Below are positions 23,690 to 38,600 of a DNA stretch of 64,000 bases, piece after piece. This DNA is from Cheilinus undulatus (lineage: Eukaryota; Chordata; Actinopteri; Labriformes; Labridae), in the NCBI RefSeq assembly GCF_018320785.1, contig NC_054879.1:42646698-42710697 (forward strand), given 5' to 3'. The translations under genes were made by a program, and so were the position numbers. Below the pieces are notes generated by a model that worked only from the letters and a program-made list of their open reading frames with translations, did not search any database and was not told where the DNA came from. Position 1 is the stretch's first letter, and each line of letters opens with the position of its first letter.

Positions 23690-26600
23690 GTTCACTTTTT
23701 TTTACAGATGTCTTCATTTCTCATATTGATAGATTATGTAACGACGAGTGCTTCCTCTGACATTCTACACACTGTCTTTATTAGGGAAAAGATGATGCAC
23801 CAAAGCCGCCACCGCTGATTGGAAGGTTCGGCACCTCATTGAAAATAGGAATTGTTGGTCTGCCCAATGTGGGGTGAGTAAAAGTTTTATTTACATCTTA
23901 AGTGTCACCACAGCACTGTTCACTCTGCATGAAGCAGCATGTGCTCTGTCCACATCTTAGCCATGCCTGCCCTCCACGACGCCATAAATATAAATGCATA
24001 TTTAGGCAGAGTACAGGAGAGGGCATGACTGCAATTCAGATGTTAGATTTAAAGACAGCTGCAGACTTTATTTAAATGTTTGCAGGAGTCACTTAAAGGA
24101 GACTGAGCTAGAAGGAAAGGAATATACAAAATGCTTTGCAGTCTCTAAAATCCTGCTCTTTATGATGACATTGTCCAGTGCTCATTTTACCTGAGGAGTT
24201 TTCCTTGGGGTCTGGAGCCACATGCATCCCAACTCTCTCTTATTCAGCGTCTTTTTTTATGCAGAAAATCTTTAAGACAGAATTGGAGTTTTCAGAAAGC
24301 ACTGTTCTTTTAAAGCAGGGGTGTCAAACTCAATCACATTCTGAATTTAGGTCTAACCTGAGGCCCGAGCAGGATCCACATTTAACCATCAACTTTTAAC
24401 CTCATTTTCACCAGCAATGAATTATGGGGGGAAAAAATCTTAGCACTGATGATAAAGGGTTTTGAGATTGAAAAAGGTCAAAATGATAAGTTTAAAGGCT
24501 CAAAATCTGAAAATAAAAATTCAAACTTATTAGCTCAAAAGGTTCAAAACATGGCATTTAAAGTCAAAATAATGTTTTTGAAAAGGCAAATATATGAGAT
24601 AGAAAGTTTAAATCATGATTCTTAACAGTCAAAATATGAGATAAATTCAAAATCATTGGTTTGAAATGTCAAAGCGTGAGAAGAACATTTAAAATTTGAG
24701 TTTAAAGGTCAAAATATGACTTGAAATTTAAAATTGGGGATCTAAAAGGTCAAATTATGAGATAAAAGTCAAAGTAAGGAGATTAAAAGGTTAAAACGTT
24801 CCAAAAACTTCTAAATCATGAGTTTAAAAGGTCAAAATATTACTTAAAATCTAAAATTGAGGATCTAAAAGGTCAAAAAACAAAATAAAAAGTCGAAATT
24901 GTGAATTGAAAATGTCAACATATGAAATAAAAAGTCAAAACCTTAGCTGTGAAATGAAAACATAAATATATTTTACCACATTCCTGACTTTTTATCCAAT
25001 TATTTGAACTTTTTACTTTTTCCAATGACTTAACAAGGATATTTTAAATCATCATGGTGAAGTTCACATTTTTAAACTGGAGGAAATCTGCAGACTTAAA
25101 ACCAGTGGGCCAGTTATAATAAAAACATGATAGGATCTGTACCTCGGGCCGGATTTGGCCCCCGGGCCTTGAGTTTGACACCCCTGTTTTAAAGGAATTC
25201 AGCTTCATCTGAGCGCTCTTTAAGTTGTGTAATGCGTCCTTTAATTTATGAATGTGGAGTTAAACTATATAAAGTCTTATTGATCCATCAACGTTCGGAT
25301 AAAACAGCATGCTAGCAAGTACGAATAAACTCATTATAAGGCTGATATGACTGCATATAAATGAATGAAAATCATTAACAAACTGCTGTTTTCTAGCAAA
25401 TCAGAGAGAGTACACACATAGACACTTGATCAAACAGCACTTGTATCTCAGGCACTTTACAGTTTACCTAACGTCTCTGCAGTGTGGAAGGAAATCAGAG
25501 CTGCACAAAAGTGAGCACACAGTTTAGCTCTGAGGATTCTCACTCAGCTGATTGAAACAAACTCACATCACAGACACGAGGAGTAAAAAGAATGGCCATC
25601 ATTGAGGAGGAGTTGATTATTCATTTGCTAAAAGACTCTGATTGATTGTTTGGTTCCACAAAAGCTGGGACAGTGTGGTAAATGTAAATAAAAACAAAAT
25701 ATGAAAGAATGAAACAGAGAAATTTGACTAAAACAGATCAGATGCTGAATACGAGGAATATGTTTTTAAAAAAGTTGGGACGGTATTAACAAAAGATGTT
25801 GTGAAATGCTAAGAAAATGAAACATCAAATCAGTAGCATGATTGGGTGTTAAACAGCTTCTCAATGAGGCTGAGTGTATCTGACGTAAGGATGGAGGAGG
25901 TCATCACTGCAAAATGATGCAACAATTTAAGAAAAATGCAAAGAATATTTTTTCTTAATGAAGAAGGTTTGAATCTGTCGATTTTGCATTCATTCATTCA
26001 GGATCCCTCTCACCATACATTTAACCATTTTGACAAAATGGATCTACAGCTCTACTTGGCGGAGAAGTTTCTGCTCCAAAGATGCTGCCTGGGTTAGTCG
26101 AGCAGCATGCCTTGATTTTCCAGGATCACATGGGTAGAAACCCTAAAATGGATAGATACATTCAAGATAATGTGTACTGAACACAATAAAATTACTTCAA
26201 AGGGAATGAATCCATAGTAGTGCGAATCTGAATATGATGGTGCTAAAAAGGAGGAGGCTGGGGTGTTGGAGGTTAAGCGTTGCCAGCAGCAGCAGTGTGG
26301 TGCATCAGCATCAATGCAAGCAGGGGTTAGTGAGAAGTACATCATATCTAAATACGCTGCTGTGCTGAGAGAAACAGCTGTGATTGGCTGTGGGAGCTGG
26401 GTGCGATCACCTGGGTGTATGACTACCATGTCCAGCATGAGCTGACGCTAAGCTTTGTTTAGCTGATTTGGAAAAAAAAGATAAAATAATGACATAGTCT
26501 GCAAGAGCTTTTCACTCATAGGCTGGACGCCTCAGCCAGAACTCACGAGGGTTTGCAGACACCAGGAAGTAAGACAAGGAAACAAAACAAATATTTATAT

Positions 26601-29600
26601 CAACTAATAACATCATTTGTAGGGCTTTTAACATTAACGTGTTAGTGATCAATCTTGAAACCTTAACTTGTAAAAAAAATAACATAATTTAATCATATGA
26701 CCAAGTTTGACCACAACTTGCTCCCGTAGTCCTCCAGCGTGGATGTTTACGTGCCTGGGGGTGATGAGGTGAGAGGGTCAGACACAGCCAGCAGTGATGA
26801 GTGAGGAGACATCATTCAGTTCATTTAACATCACACTCCAAAAGGCATACTGAGTTAAATGAATAAGTAACAATAGAGATTATTTGGCTTTATGCATAAG
26901 GAATTTAAGAAATTTTAAGAGGAGGCTCCCAGCTAAACGCTAATACTATCTGTGGGGTCCTTGGCATGGCAAAGTCTGGGTGCCCCTTGTCTATAAGTCA
27001 ACCTTGGTCAGGAAAAATCCACATCTTCAGCATCTTATAAAACCTTCAGTTACATCAGTAGTGGACTGTAATCACAGGGCAGACCCGACATGACGTCTGA
27101 AACCCTGTTTGAGTCACAGAAGGGTCATCGTGACTCAGATTCTGGTGTTCTCTTTGGTCGAAAAGTTGTAAGTTACCTTTAAATTTAAGGTTTTTAAGGA
27201 GCATAAAGGCTCATTCTCAAAGCAAAGCAACATTATTTTATGAGGGGAGTTGAAGCGTCAGATATGGTTTCACTTTAATTCTACATAAGCTGAGAGAATC
27301 TGTATAATCATATATTTTGATTCTGCACAATGATAGAGTGTAAACACTCTGTACTTCTTTCCATTGTGTCTCAGCCGTTTTGACAGATTTCAGAGCTTCT
27401 TCCACAAAGAACTCTCTCGTGTCCCATGTTTTCGTTCCTCCAACCACAGAAACCACAATGTCTTCCTGGTGTAAGAAGCAGAACTCACTGAGGTTGTGGT
27501 CTGCCACATATCATTTGTGTCAACGCGTATAGCCTTCTTTGGTTTCCTCATGAATAAACCGTGCTCAGACGCCGGCCTGCTGTTAGTTGGGTGTAGCTGA
27601 CCGATCCTCACACATATGGGAAACCTGAGATTATGATTCAACCAACCTTGCAGCTATTTCAACGCTTAGACCAGCACATGTCCTGTTTACTGCTGTACTC
27701 TCCGCTCAGAGGCATGATAAAATTTAGTCCTGTCATTTTAACCCTTTCTTTGAATGTGCTGCTCAGAGAAGATGGCCTCATGACGGACCACATGTTGAGT
27801 GGAATAACATCACGTCTCCATGCATCTGACCAGATATTAGTCAGGAAGGGGGAAAAAAATGATTAGTTGTTATATCTTGCTAAATATTCTTAGCTTTAAG
27901 TTTTGATAAGTGACAATTTCTACACTAAATCTGTTTATTTTTCCCATATTTACATATAAATATTCACCCCTTTTAAAGTGACTGACCTAATTCAACAGAG
28001 GTCCAGCTAATTGGTGCTAGTAGTCTCAAAATTTGTGAATGGGGATCACCTGAGTGTGCAGTGAATGTGTCACAAGTGACTGTAGTATAAAGACACCTGT
28101 GTCTGGAAGCTGGAGTCACTGATAAATTAGTATTCATGGTCACCATTACACCATGAAGACAAAAGAACACTCCAAGAGAAAAGGTTATTGAAAGGTCTAA
28201 GTCAGGGGATGGACACCAAAAATTCCAAGGCTCTGAACATCCCCCAGAGTTCAGTTAAATCCATCACCAAGAAATGGAAGGAATATGGCACACTAGTAAA
28301 CCTGCCTAGATCAGGCCGTCCTCGCAAACTGAGTGAGCGTGCAAGAAGGAGACTAGTGAGAGAGGCCACCATGACACCTATGACTACTCTGAAGGAGTTC
28401 CAAGCTTCAGCAGCTGAGATGGGAGAGACTATGCAGCCTACTTGACTGGGTTCTTCACCAGTCAAAGCTTTATGGGAGAGTGGCAAAGAGAAAGCTTTAT
28501 GTGGACTAGAGTTCCCCAAAGGCATGTGGGAGACTCCATGGTCAAGTGGAAGAAAGTTCTTTGGTCTGATGAGACCAACATGGTGCTTTCTGGCCATCAG
28601 ACAAGATGCCAAATACTGCACGTCACCACAAACGCGCCATCCCCATTAAGAAGCATGGTGGTGGCAGCATCATGCTGTGGGGATGCTTCTCGGCAGACGG
28701 GCCTGGAAGGCTTGTAAAGATACAGGGTACGATGAATGAAATATGGGAAAATCCTGGAGGACAATCTTACTCAGTCTGCAGGAGAAATACAGTTTGGGAG
28801 AAGATGAATTTTCCAGCAAGACAACGACCCAAAGCAGAGAAAGCTACACAGAAAAGGTTTAAAGACAACAAGGTGAATGTTCTGGAGTGGCCGAGTCAAA
28901 GCCAAGACCCCAATCCAATAGAGAATATGTGGCAGGACAGACAACCTGACCAAGCTTGAGCAGTTTTGCATAGAAATATGTTGTTAAATTTCATTTTACA
29001 TATATGCAAACCTACCAGAGACCTATCCACAAAGACTCAGTGCTGTGATTGCAGCGTAAGGTGGCTTTACTACATACTGACTTGAAGAAGCTGAATATTT
29101 GTGCAGTCACTTATTTTACTTAACATATTTTTATTTCATTTACCGTACTTTGTAGAAATCTGTTTCACATTGACATTAAAGAGTTTTTTTGTGTGTATTT
29201 TTAGTCAAAAAAAGCTAAATTATATTGACCATGATTGTTTTATACAATCAATAAAAGGGTAAAACATCCCAGGATGTGAATACTTATTATAGGAACTGTA
29301 TTAATGTCCCCAACATGTGCATGTATACTACATATTGGTGTTGAACATGCTATATAAAAATCCCCAGTCTTGCATTGAATCATTCACTGACCTACAGTTT
29401 ATTGTCATTTATTCCTGCCTAATAGATACTGAGAAACAATCTCACAGTGTTATTATGAAACTGAATGAAGCAGCTTGTGTAAGTGTAGTAAAGATGATTG
29501 AAATTAATGAGTCGTTCAACCAGCAAATCAAAGAATCTACAATCTCCTGATATGATCTGGTAATAAAAATATCAAGCTTAATAAGGGTCATGCTAGATAA

Positions 29601-32600
29601 AAGTAACATATTTCTATTTCAGCTATGGCAAATGTGCAGCTAGCATGCTCTGCTGTTTGTCTGTGTTTGTAGTCATTTACACAATCACATATCTGAATTG
29701 AGTTTTTTTCCTTTTCATGTTTTCTTATGTCTCTTCATCCAGATGAACTTCTTATTTAGCCCTTACTCTTCCAGCACAAACCTTTTATCACTCCAATCTC
29801 TGAGGCGGTAACATTCTACCTTTAACATAAAGTAAGCTGCACCTTTTCAGAAAAGATTTTTCAAAGCCATAAAATGCAGATTTAACAGCATTGATGTGTT
29901 TTATCAGAGTTCAGTCAGATACCTCAGTGTACACTGAAAAAAAGTTAAAGTGGTTACTATCTCTTTAAACTGCTCAAGCCTGGCTATGCTTTAGTGCTCA
30001 CTCTGCAAGCTACTTTTTATAACACTCCTCCACCCCAGCTCCTCCTTTTCCCTGCCTCTGACTTCATCAGTGTTACTCCATTGTCATCAATGCTTGCTCT
30101 GCAGTTTTGCTACTTCTCTCCCTGCCTCAGGCTTTCCTTGTGGCCCACAGGAGACACGGGAGCATGTGCTGTTCCTGCTTGATGCAGGGGGATCCCAGAA
30201 CAGTCAAATATGAATATGAACAGCAATAAGTGCAAATTAAATAGTATTTGTACTCGAGAACGGTCTTGGTCTTGAGACCAGTCACAAGACTACATTTTAA
30301 ATGTCTTGGTCTTGTCTCGGTCTCAGACTGGCCGGACTCAGGATTTTCAATCAAGACCAGTCGAGACCAGCACTGATCTGCTATGTGGTGATAAGGAGAA
30401 GCACTCGCTAAAACAACAAATAGCTACACCTGCAAGAACTCAGACATCAATTCATCTAATGTCTTTAAATCTCAGCCTCAGAAAGTCTCAGTCTTGACTC
30501 TGTATCGATCCCCAAAAGTCTTGGTCCCGTCTCGGTCTCGGTTCTTGACTCAGTCTCAACCCCCAAAGTCTTGCTCTCGTCTCGGTCTTGACTCAGTCTC
30601 CACCCCCAAAAGTCTTGGCTTAGGTCTCATTCTTGACTCAGTCTTGACCCCCAAAAGTCTTGGCTTAGGTCTCGTTCTTGACTCAGTCTTGACCCCCAAA
30701 AGTCTTGGTCCCGTCTCGGTCTTTACTCGGTCTCGACCCCCAAAAGTCTTGGTCTTCTCTTGGTCTCGGTGCACTCTAATCTCGGGCAAGTCTTGGTCTC
30801 AGATAGGTCTTGAAAACAACACTAAAGAAAATAAATAAAGAAAAATATTTCTAGCTGTCAATCATTTGTATTTCTTGACAAAGCGGCCTGACTGAACTGA
30901 AGCTCTTTTGTAGTTGTGGTAATTATAATTGGTTGTACAGATTCCTACACCACACCAAACCTTGGCTCACACCATTTGAGAATCACAGGGTTAAATAAAT
31001 GTGAAACAGTTACACTGATGGTGGCTGTGACGGCTTCATTTGTTTTTGTCTGAACTCCTGATACTCTTTCCTGGACCTTTGAATCTTTGTGTTGGTCAGT
31101 TCAGAGTCATTTAATAAGCTCAAACAGGAAACACTGGAGAAGCATAGAGAAATTGAAACTGTATTTTTATTCACTGATAAAGTCTTTGATTACAAGTGCC
31201 AGTTAATTATACATATAATTAGAGTATATGTTAAGGATAAAAACCACCACTTATACTCTTACTTGATCCTTCAAGTATACCTAAATGCTTACAGTCACAG
31301 AATCGTATCAATGTGAGATAATTGTGAATGAACTGTTGATAAAAACAAACAAACAAAAAAAAAAAAACAAGTGTATGTGAATTTGTTTTGGGACTTTTTT
31401 TGCCTTTATTTGGAGAAAACAGGACAGCAGACATCACATGCAGGACTGGAAGAACAGTCTAGTTACATGAGGCATGACCTATACGCCATCTGCTCCCCTT
31501 GAATTTGTAACTTTTTCTTGGATCGGACTTTAAAATCAACTTTCTTGCTCCTTCTGGAGATTTGAGCCTCTAGTCCAGTGGTTCTCAGCTGGTGGGTCGG
31601 GACCCAAAAGTGGGCCGGGACTAGATGTCTGAAAAAAATGATGGCAAAAGTCTTGAAGTCCTTTTTGGACATGCATCGATACCTTTTATTTTATTCCGTT
31701 TACTGTGAAATTGGGTACATTTAAGTGTTTGATCAATATTTCAACTAATTCATCTCCTCTTCTTGCAAAAATGGCTAATTTTCCTATGATAATAAAGAAA
31801 TTTCACAAGATCTCTTGAAAATTGGCAACAGTTGACGCATAATGATGGGGAAAAAGGGTATAAAATTTGCTGTTTTGTTTCTTTTCTTTTTTATATCAGG
31901 GTATTTTGGTCCAAATTACAAAATTAAATTAAATCCCAAATTAGGTAAAATTGCAATATGGCCTCCAGTGCAATACTTTTGAAATCTGAAATGTGTCACA
32001 AAACAAATTTCTTTTTGCAGCAGTTTTTTTGATCCACACATTGTGCATACATACAATTGTCCTTTTCAGAACAGTTTACCAAAATCCTACTTTTCCAGTT
32101 CATGTATATTTCCTAATCAAAATGAGAATAATATAAAAAATGATCATCCCTTCAGTATAGCAATCAATATCAAATTTGCAATATGAGCCAAAATCCCAGT
32201 AAGATATTGTTTTTCAAATCTTTCATCCCTACTTTAATTTCTTACCTCCGCCAAGGAGGTTATGTGATTGGCTGGGTTTGTTAGTTAGTTAGTTTGTTAG
32301 CAACATTACTCAAAAGGTAATGGACGGATTTTCATGAAATTTTCAGGAAATGTCAGAAATGGCATAAGGAAGAACTGATTAGATTTTGGGAGTGATACGT
32401 ATCACCGTCTGGATCCAGGAAGTTTTTAAAGGATTCTTTACTATTGGGAGATAGGGCTAATGGCGAGGGTCTGGGCTGTTACCACTTTACACCAGGAGAT
32501 GGCAGACATGAGTAACTTCAATCCCAACAGCATTTTGGGTGTGTTTCTTTTCAAAGTTTTGGAGTTCATAGAGGTTGAAAGACGCACGCCTGGTTGAGGA

Positions 32601-35600
32601 GATGAGTCGGAGCGTAACAGACAGAAAGGCAGCAAATTGTCGCAAGAATACTCACAATGCTGGGAGGAATAGAGGAATATTCACCCTCTGCCATGACTTC
32701 CAGTCATCTGGTGAGACCATGGGTGAGACTGTCAGTGCATCTGTTGGCACCGGCAGGCAACGCTTCCATCATGACAGACCACCCGTAGCGAAGCCAATGC
32801 TTTGCCTCACCATGCGTCGCCCCCACCGGGGAGGGAGTAATCGATAAATGCCATGGTGGGGGGCACATGGGGATGGATCCAGGAATTTCTTAAAGGACTC
32901 TTCACTATTAGGATATTGGGCTAATGGCAGAGGTCTGCACTCTCCGAGTGATTTTCTAATCTCATACTGTGTTGGTTATAATATTGAATGATTTACCCCT
33001 TATGTTTGTTAATTAATACATAAGATAAGGGACTTTAAAATAATCACATATTAAATAGCAATATTAGGGGAAAAAAATCGCAATTAGATCTTCTTCTCAA
33101 ATCGTTTAGCCCTACTACAAAATATTCTGTTTTTTTGGAAACTTGGGTTGCGATCTGTTGTAAGACAGACTGGTGGGTCCTGGGGCCAAACCAGTTGAGA
33201 ACCACTGCTCTAGTCAGTCTTCTTCTGTAGTCAGAGTTGGCTTGTTGCAACCTTACCTATGAATGCAGATTTGGTTGTATAATAGCTCTACATATGCTGC
33301 ATAATGCATATTTATGCCTCTAATATTCTGTTTTTCACAGAGTACCCACTCCCTGATTTTAAGTGAGGCCTTTTCAAACCCCACAATGGAAAAGCACCAT
33401 GCAAATTCTCACATGACTTTCCCAGTTGACCAGCATATTACTCACTAATTTGCATCCGTGAAAGTAATTTTTTTATTTTCTGTGTGATTATTTAAACTAC
33501 CTGGTGGTGTTAGAAGTGTTAATGTGGCCTGTCTTTCTTTCCTTCTCCAAGGTGACCTGAGAATAGCTGTCAAGTATGTCAGAGAAACGCTTCGACTTTC
33601 TATAAGGAATTAATGCATGTTCTCCAACAATCTCCAGCAATTTCATGCCTATAGGACTTAAACAATCATTTCAATGTGAAGCACTGGAGGAGGGCATAAG
33701 GATGGAAAGTCCTGGATTACAGTTAACTGCTGTGCCATTATTACTCTTAGACGCTCGTCCATTGTCTGTAGATTTTGAAGTACACTCGAGCTGCTTCTGC
33801 TGCAGAAATAAATCTCTCCTTGATCACAACAGAGGGGCTGTTTGGGTGATCAGCTCAGATCTATCTTCATGCTACATGCAGCTGATCTATTTTGGGATTA
33901 TCTGACCTTGTAACTGGGTTTAGTATTTTTTTTAAATGCTAAGCTATTCAGTCCATTAGAATAAACTTCATGTGCAGACTGTAAAAAAGCCAATCTTGCA
34001 TGATTTACTGGAGTGTTTGAGGATCATACAGTTGAACCATCACACTCCACACACTAGCACTTTCACACAGATTGTCCTCACTGCTGTTTTTCTGTTTTTT
34101 CTGTTTTATTTTCAGGAAGTCAACCTTTTTCAATGTGCTGACAAAGAGTCAGGCTGCAGCAGAAAATTTCCCCTTCTGCACCATTGACCCAAATGAAAGC
34201 AGAGTGCCCATTCCAGATGAACGCTATGATTTCCTCTGCCAATTCCACAAACCTGCCAGGTATGGGGTCCTCGTCGTTGTCCCATTATTCACACTTCAGA
34301 TCTGTAGTCTCCACTGCTCCTCCTGCTATAGGTATGAGGAAACATATAACAATGTTGTTGACATGTAGCTGCCAGTTCTCTCTGATGTGTGATTGCTGCA
34401 CCACTCTGATTTTTTTTTCCTGTGGAGAGAAAAGCTGCAGTGTCTGAACCTCCAACACCTGGTTATCATACGCATTTGCAGAGGCTGTTAAAGCAGGTTG
34501 GATTCAGATTTGCTGTGCTATAGTGACAAATTACTACACAGATTCACCATGTTGAGTGACAAGGATATATGCTGGATTGCAGAGAACATTTCAGTCATGA
34601 ATTTGAGTTACAAGAACTAAGCGTCTGCTTTTCAAAGAGAGATATGACTCTGTAGCACCCTCTGCCTTGTCCGGCTCTCCTGTGCTGTAAAGTGTATGAG
34701 ATCATTGAAAAGAGAGAAATGGATATGTAAAATTGGATTTTAGTGCCATAAACATTCAATTTTTTGTTTTTCAATTTAACTCATGGATGGTATTGTGTCT
34801 CAGGGCTCTTTGGATCACTGAGATCAATCTCAGACACCTGTGATCATCAGTTGTTCCGGTGAGCCCAATTAAAAGAAAACTACTTCAGAAGGACGTTCCA
34901 CATTATTAAGCTGGCCACAGGTTTCAGCAATATGGGAAAGAAAAAGGATCTCTCTGCTGCTGAAAAGCCTCAAATAGTGTAATGCCTTGGACAAGGTATG
35001 AAAACATTAGATATAGATGGGTGCAGATAGAGGCATAATGAGGAAGGTTTCTGCCAGACAAATTCATCAGATTAAGAGAGCAGCTGCTAAAATGCCATTA
35101 CAAAGCAGCAAACAGGTATTTGAAGCTGCTGGTGCCTCTGTAGTCCCTCCAACCTCAAGGTGTAGGATCCTCCAGAGGCTTGCAGTCGTGCATAAACTGA
35201 CTATTCAGGCACCCCTAACCAATGCTCACAGGCAGAAATGGTTGCAGTGGGCCCAGAAATACATGAAGACTCGTTTTCAAACAGTCTTGTTTACTGATGA
35301 GTGCCGTGCAACTCTGGGTGGTCCAGATGGAGGAGTAGTGGATGGTTGGTGGATGGCCACCATGTCCCAACAAGGCTGTGACGTCAGCAAGGAGGGGGCG
35401 GAGTCATGTTTTGGTCCAGAATCATGGGGAGAGAGCTGGTAGGCTCCTTTGGGGTCCCTGAAGGTGTGAAAATGACCTCGGCAAAGTATATGGGCTGAAT
35501 CTCAAACTCCTCCCTAAACCCTGAGCCCTCATTGACTTAACTGACTGCACCTGGAAAGTGATTGAGGCTGCAAGGGCTTGAAGTGATAGAAACAGGAATG

Positions 35601-38600
35601 GGACAGCCCTTTGTTTTTTGTTGACAGTCAGCATCTTGCAGAGCTTTAAACAAAGATTAAAACAAGAGTGCATCACCTATATACCTGTTTTCTCAGTGGA
35701 TGAAGGCTGTTTTATATAATATATTTACAGGAAAATACTTCTTTTTTGCAACATCCCCCCTTTTTTGCACCTTCCATATTTTTTGTTTACAATTTCGCTC
35801 TTTTCACTTCACTTTTGTAGTACCAGCGGGCATCCCTCAAGAATCCCTGTTATACGTCACAATGCAATGAGCTATGGGTAATTCCCTCACACTAAGTATG
35901 CAGAGATGCCCACTCATGGAAAGGGTGCATGAAGGGCTCAAAAACTCAGCGAGAGATCCCTCACGCACTTTATGATTTGACAGTGGGACAGCCCTAAGCC
36001 CTCACGGGCTTAGCGGGAGCGTGCCTCAAAGTCAGTGAGTGTGTGAGTGTGGACATTGGGATTGGGCCATAGATTTTCTGACTGACCACTTTCTTCCATG
36101 GTACAAAAAGGAGAACTGTGCATCTGTAACAGAATTATCTTCATGCATGACAATGCACCATCTCATGCTGCAAATAATACCTCTGTGTCATTGGAGCATC
36201 CTCAAGCAAAACATCAATGAGGGTGGGAGGCAGTTTACATCACAACAGCCGCTCTGGGGTATTATTAAGTTACGTCACATTTCATTGTCACGCTAGCTGA
36301 TACGTTACTTTATGTTATGATATGTTACTTTGCCTTATGTTACTCTACGTTATGCAAAGTTGCATTACATTGTCTTCAGTTATATTATTTTATGATACAA
36401 TACGATAACCTTGATTGACTCCATTGGGCAGTATCTCTTGGTTTTAAATCCTGTACACAATAAACTGCCTTACAGTAGCATCAATAAATACAAAAATACA
36501 CATAAATAACAGCCACTATTTAACCAAAGAAGTACATTCCAATAAAACCACAAACAACATTTATAACTTATTATCCATACTGCATATATTCCACATAAAA
36601 CACAGCACAAATAATGAAAATGAAGAAATACCACAACAGCACTGCACAATCCACATGACATTAAGAAAAATGATCTGAAATCTGATTGAATTAGACCCAA
36701 ATAAGTTTCATGATGGTTCAGTTTGCATTATTGGTCCTCTATTTAAAACTCATACTCTAAGTGGAGGCAGTGAGATGGGTTGGACCAGTGGTCTCCACTG
36801 GTCCAGCCACAGAACCCATCACCAACTCCTTCATGAAAAAGCCCAGCCCACATTTCAGAGGGAGCTAGCAGCTAACTTTAGCTACTTTCGACTCAGCATA
36901 CCAGGCTCACATCATGTATCTACTGACACATTGACCCTGGGATGAATTGGACTGTTTTCTAAGCATATTCTTCTCTTTAGACTAGTCGCTTAAATGCACC
37001 TTTTTAGGTACACATTTTACCAAATAATTTCTAGGATGTCTTTATTGATGTCCAGTCCAGCTGATGTAATGCAGTGAAACTATTCCTCTTCTATCAGCTC
37101 ATCTGATCACCCTACAGCTTTAAACTCTGGGTATTAAATCACAGTACAATGCATTTATAATCCAACAGTCTGACATGTTTCCCTTTGACATCCTTGGTTG
37201 CAGTAAAGTCCCAGCTTTCCTTAATGTGGTCGACATTGCCGGGCTGGTGAAAGGTGCTCATGCTGGCCAAGGCCTGGGAAATGCCTTCCTTTCCCACATC
37301 AGCGCCTGTGATGGGATCTTCCACCTGACACGTGAGTCTAAGGTCATTGGTTGCTTTTCCTTATAGGATTCAGAGCAACTACAGTGGACTTGTCTGTGCC
37401 ATAAAAGCTTTATTTACAAGAAACTAGTCAGATTTATAACTTTTGTGAGACGAAAGAATGCCCTTAGTTTTGTTATGGCTTTGAAAGTGGGGCATCTTGT
37501 GTGGTAGGAGCCAAGAAGATCAACTTAACAGTCAGGATAAATGAAATCAGACCAAACCTCACATTCCTACTGGGACACTTCTAAAATGAGAATCACAGAA
37601 GTGGGAAAGTGAAACAGTCTGTGCCTGGTTTAGGCTTAACACAAGCAGTGACATATTTAAAGGTTTGGAAACATTAAAAGGGAATCCAGATGAAAAAATA
37701 CATATTATAGCATGATTCCTGATGCCACTTTTGATTAAATTTGGATGCAATGGAGGTAAGAAAGTTCTCAGTGTTTGCATTCTGATGTATATTTTGTGTA
37801 ACTTTCCTTTTTCTTTCTTCCAGCATGCACTGTCTATGATTTTCTAGATATTGTTAGTCAGTACTTTTGCATGCAGTCAGAAGAAGTCAGATAATAGCAT
37901 TAGTCCATAAAACAGGACCTTTAAAATGCATGTAAAACATGACCCACATGACTGAAATTGTACTAAATAAAAATGTGGGATTGCAAAGTCAACCAGATGA
38001 AGATCCATAATAAGCAGAAAGAGGCTGGTCACTATCTACCATAGTGGAGGCATGTTCTTCTTAATATACTGATTTACTCACTGTGCATATACTGTATACT
38101 GGGACAAGGACAGCAGTCCAGTAACGGCATTCTTAGAAAGCTTTAATATTAAGCCCATTTTAGGTCTTGTTGTCTTTTACCATTGAGATGTTTACTCCCC
38201 CTTTTCCAGTACAGTTTTCAAAAAGCCTTTGTCTGTGTAGTTTTTAAGAAGTGGAAGTGAAAGACCACCCACATTAAGACTAAGTAATCATTAACGGAGT
38301 GGAAATGTAGGCTGACATTAATGGGTCTCTAGCAATGGTGTAGTGGGGCCTGTCGGAGTGGGTGTACTCTTAATTTACGGCCCACATATTTAAGTGACCC
38401 ATCAAACAAAGGATAAACAGCCTGTGCTATAGACTGCTTTGCATATTTCACCTGAAATCTGCCTTTTCTATTTGCACATCCGTCAACAACTTCTGCTGTA
38501 GGACCGATGTAGAAGGGATCAGTATGAAATTATGTTTGAGGAAGCTCCAGCCACTCTGCAATGATATCCCAGAGAACTTCAGAGTATGACCCGTCCTTCT

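Larger units (their letters stand above)
31568..33215. mobile_element. hAT-type element with intact ends carrying nested insertions
   Basis: Body 31576-33207 (1632 bp). The ends are inverted repeats CAGTGGTTCTCARCTGGT with one mismatch in about 18. The 8-bp target duplication CTCTAGTC is exact (31568-31575, 33208-33215). Inside is a copy of the 64-568 element (about 31880-33114), itself interrupted at about 32236-32955 by another repeat. Confidence 0.88.

Noticed and set aside
26094-26438. 114-codon minus-strand frame
   Set aside because: It lies in a dispersed repeat; the second copy at 47395-47835 does not keep the frame.
30494-30838. Possible CRISPR-like array (regular repeats) or a 114-codon gene
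   Set aside because: There are no unique spacers of constant length; it is a 45-bp minisatellite in a vertebrate genome.
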